A stretch of DNA of 12,473 nt. Origin: an uncultured Oscillospiraceae bacterium. Lineage in GTDB: Bacteria > Bacillota > Clostridia > Oscillospirales > Oscillospiraceae. The notes beneath the pieces are model-generated. The model ran no database searches. It saw nothing but the letters and a program-made list of their open reading frames with translations, and had not been told where the DNA came from. The DNA lies in assembly GCA_910579725.1 (NCBI GenBank), contig CAJTUD010000077.1, forward strand, positions 1-12,473. Reading direction: 5' to 3'. Below are positions 5,348-12,473 of this stretch, one piece after another. A program made the translations under genes and the position numbers. Position 1 is the first letter of the stretch; each line of letters opens with the position of its first letter.

Positions 5348-7504
5348 ATGGAAACGATCATTCAGATACTGGCCAGAGAGCTGAACCAGAACCCGCAGTA
5401 CGTGGAGAACGTGGTCAGCCTTCTGGACGAGGGCAGCACCATTCCCTTTATTGCCCGCTACCGCAAGGAGCTCCACGGCTCCATGGATGATACCATCCTC
5501 CGGGAACTGGAGGACCGCCTGCAATATCTGCGGAACCTGGAAAAGCGCCGGGAGGAGGTCAAGGGAGCCATTGAGGGCCAGGGCAAGCTGACGGAGGCGC
5601 TTGCCTCCGCCATTGACGGCGCGGCCACTCTGGCAGAGGTGGAGGACCTGTACCGTCCCTATAAGCCCAAGCGCCGCACCCGGGCCACCATTGCCCGGGA
5701 AAAGGGTCTGGATCCCCTGGCAGAGCTGCTGTATGCCCAGATGCCGGATTGCCCCGATCCTCTGGAGGCGGCTGCCGGGTATGTTGATCCGGAGAAGGGG
5801 GTGGAGACAGCGGAGGACGCCCTCCAGGGCGCGGCGGATATCATTGCGGAAACCGTATCTGACGATGCGGCCGTCCGCAAGACGCTGCGGGAGTTCATTC
5901 TGCGCCGCGGCGAGGCCGTGGCCGCCGCGGCCGGAGAGGAGGACAGCGTCTACCGCCTGTACTACGATTTCCGCCAGAGCGTGGCCAGAATGCAGGGACA
6001 TCAGGTCCTGGCCATCAACCGGGGTGAGCGGGAGGGATTCCTGAGGGTCAGCGTTTCAGCGGACCGGGAGGAGGCCCTGATCCTTCTGCGCCGGGCGGTG
6101 GTCCGGCCGGGGACAAAGGCGGCGGCGTTCATCAGGGCCGCCGTGGAGGACGCTTATGACCGCCTCCTGTACCCCTCTCTGGAGCGGGAGGTCCGGAATA
6201 TGCTCACTGACGAGGCCAGCGAGGGAGCCATCCACAACTTTGCCCTGAATCTGCGTCCCTTGCTGATGCAGCCCCCGGTGAAGGGCTGCGTGACCATGGG
6301 CCTGGACCCTGGGTACCGCATGGGCTGCAAGGTTGCGGTGGTGGACGGTACCGGCAAGGTGCTGGACACCACGGTGGTCTATCCCACCCATGGAGAGCGG
6401 CAGAGGGAGGCGTGTATTGAGACCCTGACGAAACTGATTCACCGTCACGGCGTCACCCGCGTCGCCATCGGCAACGGCACAGCCTCCCGTGAGACGGAGC
6501 AGATGACAGTGGAGCTGCTGCGCCGGGCAGGCGGCGGAGCCAGCTATATGGTGGTCAGCGAAGCGGGGGCTTCGGTGTACTCCGCCTCCAAGCTGGCCTC
6601 GGAGGAGTTCCCGGAGTACGACGTGAATCTCCGCTCGGCGGTGTCCATCGCCCGGCGGCTTCAGGATCCGCTGGCGGAGCTAGTGAAGATTGACCCCAAG
6701 GCCATCGGTGTGGGGCAGTATCAGCACGACATGCCCCAAAAGCGTCTGGACGAGGCGCTCAGCGGCGTGGTGGAGGACTGTGTCAACTCCGTTGGCGTGG
6801 ATGTGAATACGGCCTCGCCGTCCCTGCTCCAGCGGGTATCCGGTCTGAACGCCGCCACGGCGAAAAACCTGGTGAAATACCGGGAGGAGAACGGCGCGTT
6901 TACCTCCCGCAAACAGATTTTGAAGGTGCCAAAGCTGGGACCCAAGGCCTTCGAGCAGTGCGCCGGCTTTCTCCGGGTACCGGAGAGCAAGACGGCGCTG
7001 GACAACACCGCCGTCCACCCGGAGAGCTACGCCGCGGCGGAGAAACTTCTTTCCCTCACCGGCCACACCCTTTCAGACGTGTCCGCCGGGAAGCTGGGGG
7101 ATCTGGACGGCCAGATCAAAGACGCCGGCGCAGAGCGTCTGGCGGAGGCCTGCGGCATTGGCGTACCTACGCTGCTGGACGTGGCCAAGGAGCTGCAAAA
7201 GCCCGGCCGGGACCCCCGGGACGAGCTGCCCCCGCCCATGCTCCGCACAGACGTTATGGAGATCAAGGACCTCCGGCCCGGTATGGTCCTCACCGGCACA
7301 GTCCGCAACGTCATTGATTTCGGTGTTTTTGTGGATATCGGAGTCCATCAGGACGGACTGGTGCACATTTCTCAGATTTCCAAGGGGAAATTTCTCAAGC
7401 ACCCCTCCGAGGCTGTGTCTGTAGGAGACATTGTCAAGGTGGCGGTGCTGGAGGTGGATGAGAAAAAGAAGCGCATTTCTCTGTCTATGAAGCAGGCCAC
7501 ATAA
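5348..7504 (+). CDS. tex: Tex-family S1 RNA-binding protein (transcription accessory protein)
   Basis: A 718-residue protein of the length normal for Firmicute Tex. In order: an N-terminal helical Tex region (about 1-190, including IPFIARYRKE), a central helical part, a YqgF-type RNase H-like domain from about 315 with VTMGLDPGYRMGCK (Asp320), a helix-hairpin-helix region at about 480-550 (SGLNAATAKNLVKYREENGAF, then LKVPKLGPKAFEQCAGF) and a C-terminal S1 domain from about 644 to 716 (GTVRNVIDFGVFVDIGVHQDGLVHIS). Tex proteins bind nucleic acid, and structural and genetic work in other bacteria ties them to transcription and ribosome-associated functions. The YqgF domain is generally thought not to be an active nuclease. 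GGAGG lies 7 nt before the ATG. It is the last gene of the five-gene operon and is followed by a hairpin at 7520-7549. Confidence 0.96.
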   Translation: METIIQILARELNQNPQYVENVVSLLDEGSTIPFIARYRKELHGSMDDTILRELEDRLQYLRNLEKRREEVKGAIEGQGKLTEALASAIDGAATLAEVEDLYRPYKPKRRTRATIAREKGLDPLAELLYAQMPDCPDPLEAAAGYVDPEKGVETAEDALQGAADIIAETVSDDAAVRKTLREFILRRGEAVAAAAGEEDSVYRLYYDFRQSVARMQGHQVLAINRGEREGFLRVSVSADREEALILLRRAVVRPGTKAAAFIRAAVEDAYDRLLYPSLEREVRNMLTDEASEGAIHNFALNLRPLLMQPPVKGCVTMGLDPGYRMGCKVAVVDGTGKVLDTTVVYPTHGERQREACIETLTKLIHRHGVTRVAIGNGTASRETEQMTVELLRRAGGGASYMVVSEAGASVYSASKLASEEFPEYDVNLRSAVSIARRLQDPLAELVKIDPKAIGVGQYQHDMPQKRLDEALSGVVEDCVNSVGVDVNTASPSLLQRVSGLNAATAKNLVKYREENGAFTSRKQILKVPKLGPKAFEQCAGFLRVPESKTALDNTAVHPESYAAAEKLLSLTGHTLSDVSAGKLGDLDGQIKDAGAERLAEACGIGVPTLLDVAKELQKPGRDPRDELPPPMLRTDVMEIKDLRPGMVLTGTVRNVIDFGVFVDIGVHQDGLVHISQISKGKFLKHPSEAVSVGDIVKVAVLEVDEKKKRISLSMKQAT

Positions 7505-7519
7505 CCGAAAGCATACAGA

Positions 7520-7549
7520 TCGGGAGAGGGACTTTTGTCCCTCTCCCGA
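7520..7549. terminator. Perfect 13-bp hairpin between convergent tex and phosphopantetheinyl transferase genes
   Basis: Positions 7520-7532 pair without mismatch with 7537-7549 around a TTTT loop; the stem is mostly G-C. It sits 15 nt after the tex stop and 10 nt after the convergent gene's stop, as expected for a shared bidirectional terminator. Neither side of the stem has a T run, so it is not a textbook intrinsic terminator. It may act with a factor, or protect both 3' ends from exonucleases. Confidence 0.55.
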
Positions 7550-7559
7550 CTATCCTGTA

Positions 7560-8039
7560 TCACAGGCTTTCCACCCTTACCGTCCGGAGCTCCGCCTCCT
7601 CCGAAGGACACACCGTCACGATATATCCCTCCAGCAGATCTTCTGCGCACCGGCACAGCGGGTCCGGCTCCATGGGCCTGAGCAGCGCTTCCACGCCCAG
7701 ACCCTGCCGCTTGATGGTAGCTTCCTTGGCGGTCCAGAGACGGAAAAAAGCCTCGTCCGCCATACCTGCGGCCAGCCTTGCCGGCGCGGGACGGATTTTT
7801 TCTATATCGACGCCCACCGGCCTGTTGTGCACTGCGCACACGGCGGCGCCCCGGCTGTGGCTGAGGCTGAAGCAGACGTCCGGCCGGGAAGGGAAGAAGG
7901 GCTTTCCTCCGGCTTCCCGGGAGATTTCTGGAAGTGATGGCAGTCCCAGCGCCTGCGTGACCGCCATCGCCAGCAGGCGAAGCGCCAGCTCGTGCTCCGA
8001 TTCTGCCCCGCCCTGGGCGGCGTAAAGGAAAACGTTCAT
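7560..8039 (-). CDS. 4'-phosphopantetheinyl transferase, Sfp type, short form
   Basis: A 159-residue enzyme predicted to move the phosphopantetheine arm of coenzyme A onto a serine of an acyl or peptidyl carrier protein. GVDIEKI supplies the Mg-binding Asp78 and Glu80, and WTAKEA (about 102-107) supplies the conserved Lys105-Glu106. GGKPFFP and the FSLSHS segment with His61 are also family features. It is shorter than Sfp itself (about 220 residues), losing length at both ends, but every catalytic block is present. The frame has an earlier ATG at 8060 without a ribosome binding site, whereas the ATG at 8039 has AGGAG 8 nt upstream. No carrier protein, polyketide or peptide synthase lies nearby, so it may serve fatty-acid ACP or a distant cluster. 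It is convergent with tex and divergent from dnaG. Confidence 0.88.
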   Translation of the reverse strand: MNVFLYAAQGGAESEHELALRLLAMAVTQALGLPSLPEISREAGGKPFFPSRPDVCFSLSHSRGAAVCAVHNRPVGVDIEKIRPAPARLAAGMADEAFFRLWTAKEATIKRQGLGVEALLRPMEPDPLCRCAEDLLEGYIVTVCPSEEAELRTVRVESL

Positions 8040-8237
8040 ATCTTTTGCTCCTGTAGTCATAGTATAGGGTAACTTATCATAAAAACCGGTTGAAATGGGT
8101 AAAAAACCACCATTTGGAGCGAAAAATCTGTCCGCAGAAAAATATTTTAAAAAATTTTGCTCTGAAAAGAGGATTTTTGCCTTTTTCGTTGTATACTGTA
8201 ATAGAATGTTTTATACAATAGGGGAGGTGCAGGCCCT
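8040..8237. promoter_or_regulatory. Divergent control region of the phosphopantetheinyl transferase and dnaG-rpoD
   Basis: This 198-nt AT-rich gap must drive both flanking units. For dnaG the plausible -10 hexamers are TATACT (8192-8197) and TAGAAT (8202-8207). TTGCCT at 8177-8182 is a possible -35 for the latter, but the spacing is 19 nt. A perfect inverted repeat, TTGTATA (8189-8195) and TATACAA (8212-8218), covers these elements and ends just before the GGGGAGG ribosome binding site (8221-8227). In the other direction TATACT lies close to the transferase start without a good -35. Exact start sites cannot be fixed by eye. Confidence 0.5.
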
Positions 8238-10027
8238 ATGGCGTTCCCCCAGCGGTTTTTGGACGAGCTGATTGACCGAAGCGACATTGTGGACGTAGTC
8301 TCCTCTTACGTGGCTCTGAAGAAACAGGGAACGAACTATTTCGGCCTCTGTCCTTTCCACAATGAAAAGACCGGCTCGTTTTCTGTGGCGGCGGACAAGC
8401 AGATGTACTACTGCTTTGGCTGCCACCATGGCGGCGGGGTTGTCAATTTCATTATGGAAATTGAGAATCTATCCTATCCCGACGCAGTGCGTTTTCTCGC
8501 CAAGCGGGCGAACATGGAGGTGCCGGAGGACGGGGGCAGTCTGGAGGAGTCCCGCCGCCGGCAGCGGGTGCTGGCGCTGAACAAGGAGGCCGCCCGCTGG
8601 TTCTACCGGAATCTGGCCAGACCCGAGGGCGCGGCGGCGGCCGCCTATCTGGAGCGGCGCAGGATTGCCCGGAAAACCGCCATGAACTTTGGCCTGGGAG
8701 CCTCTCTGGATGGATGGGACTGCCTGCTTACCGCCATGCAGGAAAAGGGTTATACCAAGACGGAGCTTCTGGCGGCGGGACTGGTGGTACAGAATAAGCA
8801 GGGGCGGCTTTACGACAAATTCCGCAGCCGTCTCATGTTTCCCGTCATTGACGTAAAGGGAGACGTGGTGGCCTTTGGCGGCCGGGTGCTGGACAAGTCC
8901 GAGCCCAAGTATATGAACACCACCGAGACCATCGTCTACAGCAAGCGCCGGAATCTCTACGGTGTCAATCTGGCCAAGAAGACCAAGCGTCCCAACTTCA
9001 TTCTCTGCGAGGGCAACATCGATGTCATCACCCTCCATCAGGCGGGATTTGATAACGCGGTAGCCTCCATGGGTACTGCGCTCACCATCGAGCAGACCAA
9101 AATTCTCAGCCGCTATACCAAGGAACTGGTGCTCTGCTATGACAATGACACGGCGGGGCAGCTGGCCACCCAGAAGAATATTGAGCTTTTGAAGGACAGC
9201 GAGTTCAATGTCCGCGTGCTCCAGCTTCCCCGGCGGCTGGTGGATGGGGAGTATGTCAAGCAGGATGTGGATGATTTCATCAAGTTCCATGGCGCAGCGG
9301 CTTTTGAGGCGGTCCTTGGCGGCAGCGCCAACCAGATGGACTACCGCATGAACGCCGTCGCCGCCCAATACGATCTCAGTGACCCGGAGCAGAAGATTGC
9401 CTATAGCGGCGAGATCAGCAGGCTGATTGGCGCAGTGTCCAATGCGGTGGAGCGGGAGGTTTACGCCGTCCGCGCCGCCGAGACGGCGGGCATTTCCCGG
9501 CAGGCCATGTTGATGGAGGTGGAGCGGGCCCGCCGCAGGAAGCGGGGGCAGGACCGGAAGGAGCTCCGGCGGGAGAACCTGAATACCGCCGCTCTGCGCC
9601 AGCCCCGGGACCGGACCATCCGCTATACCGATCTCCGCTCCGCTATGGCGGAGGAGGGAATCATCCGTCTGCTGCTGCTGGACGGTTCTCTGGCGGAGAA
9701 GTGCCGCGGTTTGGAGCCGGAGGCGTTCAGCTCGCCTCTTTTGGGGAAGGTGTACGCCCGGCTGCTGGAGGCGTGGGATCAGGGCTATGCCCTGACGGCG
9801 GCGTCTCTGGCGGGAAGCTGCGCTCCGGAGGAAATGGGGCATTTAAGCAGTGTACTGCAAAAACCAGAGGCTCCGGCCCACGCGGACCGGGCCCTGGCCG
9901 ATTACATACAGGTGGTGCGCGTGTCCGCAGACAAGCGGCAGGGGGAAACGGAGGTTGACCCGCTGCAAGCCGCCGTGGAAAAATTCAAGGAAGACAAAAA
10001 GAAAAAGGGTAATGGAGGAAAGCAGTC

Positions 10028-10031
<4 letters not shown>
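8238..10031 (+). CDS. dnaG: DNA primase DnaG
   Basis: A 597-residue primase that lays down RNA primers for replication. The CHC2 zinc-binding domain is at the N terminus, with Cys38, His41, Cys59 and Cys62 (CPFH then CFGC). The central TOPRIM catalytic core shows Glu258 in CEGNIDV and Asp302/Asp304 in YDNDTAGQ, matching the metal-binding acid residues of other primases. The C-terminal third, ending in a lysine-rich tail, is the poorly conserved helicase-binding region. Length is normal. The usual EKTPSF motif after the first zinc ligands reads EKTGSF here. GGAGG lies 10 nt before the ATG, slightly long. The final ATGA overlaps the rpoD start, indicating co-transcription and translational coupling. 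Confidence 0.98.
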
Positions 10032-11352
<1,321 letters not shown>

Positions 11353-11353
<1 letters not shown>

Positions 11354-11392
11354 AAAAGCAGGGACCGGCGCAAGCCAGGTCCCTGCTTTTTT
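11353..11392. terminator. Bidirectional intrinsic terminator after rpoD and the AraC-type gene
   Basis: GCAGGGACC (11358-11366) pairs with GGTCCCTGC (11378-11386), and an inner GGC-GCAA-GCC hairpin caps it. The stem is flanked by AAAAA on the left and TTTTTT on the right (11387-11392), so it has a U tract in both directions. It begins at the last base of the rpoD stop codon and lies about 35 nt beyond the stop of the convergent regulator gene, so it can end both transcripts. Confidence 0.93.
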
Positions 11393-11426
11393 GATAGCCT
11401 TGTCGATCACAATACAGCAAGAGCGC

Positions 11427-12275
11427 CTATCCCTCCTGTTTCACTACAGGAATCCAGACCTCGTACTTGGCATTGGCAGGGTCGGCGTTGAGATAGACCT
11501 CCACATCCGGCGCGCTGCCGTACACATACCCGGAGCTGGGCAGCCATTCTGTAACCACCCGCCGTTCCAGCTCCTGCAAGGACAGGCTGCTTCCCTCGCC
11601 GGGGAAGACCGCCCAGACTGCCGCCGGGACGGTGTACGTCTCGAAGCCCTCCGCCTCCCGTTCGCTGGCTACGGCGATCCAGTACCGCCACGCCTCCCCG
11701 TCGCCGCAGGCGCTGACGCCCAGCAGTCCCATAGGCGAACCTTCCATCAGTGCCGCCAGCCGGGTGATGGTACCGTTTCCAGCCGCCTTTCCCCACATCT
11801 GGGGTACCAGGGAAAAATTTTTCTCAATGTCCTGGTCCAGAGGTGCGGAGATCCCCACAATTCGGAAGGCATCCCGCTTTTCGATACGATATTCCATTTC
11901 TTCCGCTCCTTTTATTGTGACAGTAAAACGCAGCGGTGGAAAGGACTTCACTACGGCGCCCTCTTCCCGGACCACCGACGGAGCTATGCCGTGAACCGCC
12001 TGAAAAGCCCGGTTGAAGGCGGTAGGGGACTGGTAGCCATACCGGAGGCCCACGTCGACAACCTTGTCCCCGGTTTGCAGATCCACCGCCGCCCGGGACA
12101 TTCTTCTCCTCCGGATGTACTCCGACAGGGGCACGCCGGCCATATAGGCAAACATTCTCTGATAGTGGTACGCCGGACAGCATGCGATCCTCGCCAGGGT
12201 ATCATAATCCAGTTCCTCCTCGAGATGCTCCTCAATGTAAGCTATGGCTGCGTTCAGTCCGTCTACCCATTCCAT
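11427..12275 (-). CDS. AraC-family transcriptional regulator with GyrI-like effector-binding domain
   Basis: A 282-residue regulator of the Rob/GyrI type. The N-terminal AraC DNA-binding domain spans about residues 5-105, with two helix-turn-helix units: DTLARIACCPAYHYQRMF (about 25-42) and VVDVGLRYGYQSPTAFNRAF (about 72-91), the latter being the family signature region. From about 125 to the end is a GyrI-like small-molecule-binding domain, beginning MEYRIEKRDAFRIVGIS. Such regulators commonly sense amphipathic or cationic small molecules and control efflux or stress genes, but ligand and targets here are unknown. GGGAGG lies 9 nt before the ATG. A candidate promoter lies just upstream. No transporter gene is adjacent on the visible side; the true partner may lie beyond the right edge. 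Confidence 0.93.
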   Translation of the reverse strand: MEWVDGLNAAIAYIEEHLEEELDYDTLARIACCPAYHYQRMFAYMAGVPLSEYIRRRRMSRAAVDLQTGDKVVDVGLRYGYQSPTAFNRAFQAVHGIAPSVVREEGAVVKSFPPLRFTVTIKGAEEMEYRIEKRDAFRIVGISAPLDQDIEKNFSLVPQMWGKAAGNGTITRLAALMEGSPMGLLGVSACGDGEAWRYWIAVASEREAEGFETYTVPAAVWAVFPGEGSSLSLQELERRVVTEWLPSSGYVYGSAPDVEVYLNADPANAKYEVWIPVVKQEG

Positions 12276-12473
12276 TTTGGTATTCCTCCCCTGCGCTTTC
12301 CTGATTCATAATAACAGATTCTCCCGGCGCTGTCCTCTCTTTTTCTGAACAAATGGGAGAGGTTCCGCATCTCGTCTCCCGCGCTGCGGCGGGCCTGAAA
12401 AATTTCCCGCTCCTTTGCATGAACCGCCCCGTATTGTGCGGACAGCACAAAAAGGCCCCTGGTAGGAAATAAT
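12263..12473 (-). other. Region upstream of the AraC-type gene, with an unassigned open frame running off the window
   Basis: On the minus strand one frame is open from the window edge to a TAG at 12263-12265, about 69 codons, overlapping the start of the regulator by a few bases. It contains a charged, helix-like stretch (AKEREIFQARRSAGDEMR). It could be the 3' end of an upstream gene in an operon with the regulator, or merely a chance frame. I recognise no domain and see no ribosome binding site for an internal start. Nothing convincing is seen on the + strand. Confidence 0.25.
12308..12336 (-). promoter_or_regulatory. Candidate promoter of the AraC-type regulator
   Basis: On the minus strand AGGACA (12331-12336, four of six -35 bases) is followed after 17 nt by TATTAT (12308-12313, five of six -10 bases). 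Transcription would start near 12300, giving a short leader that contains the GGGAGG ribosome binding site. If it is real, the regulator is transcribed on its own and the open frame upstream is less likely to be an operon partner. Confidence 0.45.

Noticed and set aside
8040..8060. Earlier start (ATG 8060) for the phosphopantetheinyl transferase
   Set aside because: No ribosome binding site precedes it, whereas AGGAG stands 8 nt ahead of the ATG at 8039.
8469..9842. 457-codon minus-strand frame antisense to dnaG
   Set aside because: It is opposite the primase coding sequence, with no family motif and no ribosome binding site that I can see.

Overview
The window reads as ordinary chromosome from a GC-rich Clostridia-type Firmicute. 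Oscillospirales (the Flavonifractor/Oscillibacter kind of gut anaerobe) is my best guess, from the strong AGGAGG-type ribosome binding sites, the compact same-strand operons, the dnaG-rpoD pair, the UPF0371/DUF1846 gene, and the CmpB-type membrane protein. This placement is inferred from gene content and style, not from any database comparison.

Layout. Positions 1-518 are AT-rich and carry no convincing gene. They hold five copies of TGGTAGC plus two short inverted repeats, and end in a promoter for an alpha/beta hydrolase (519-1451, +). A small CmpB-family membrane protein (1412-1969, -) converges on the hydrolase and overlaps its 3' end by 40 nt. From 2094 to 7504 five genes run on the + strand with gaps of only 8-17 nt, almost certainly one operon: a family 4 uracil-DNA glycosylase with four Fe-S cysteines, a UPF0371/DUF1846 protein of unknown function, a histidine phosphatase, a nicotinamidase-like cysteine hydrolase, and the S1-domain RNA-binding protein Tex. 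A perfect GC-rich hairpin lies between tex and a convergent short Sfp-type phosphopantetheinyl transferase (7560-8039, -). A 198-nt AT-rich divergent control region follows, then dnaG (primase) and rpoD (primary sigma factor), which overlap by 4 nt. Their operon ends in a strong bidirectional terminator shared with a convergent AraC-family regulator carrying a GyrI-like ligand domain (11427-12275, -). The last ~200 nt hold that regulator's promoter and an unassigned minus-strand open frame that runs off the window.

How the genes relate. The dnaG-rpoD pair is the core of the classical macromolecular synthesis operon, here without rpsU next to dnaG. The five-gene operon mixes base-excision repair, probable NAD/pyridine salvage, and an RNA/transcription accessory factor, so its shared logic is not obvious. 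I see no defence system, CRISPR array, transposase, prophage gene, rRNA or tRNA. The least explained sequence is the repeat cluster at 116-232, and the least explained protein is the UPF0371 member. I do not see a clear new system here.
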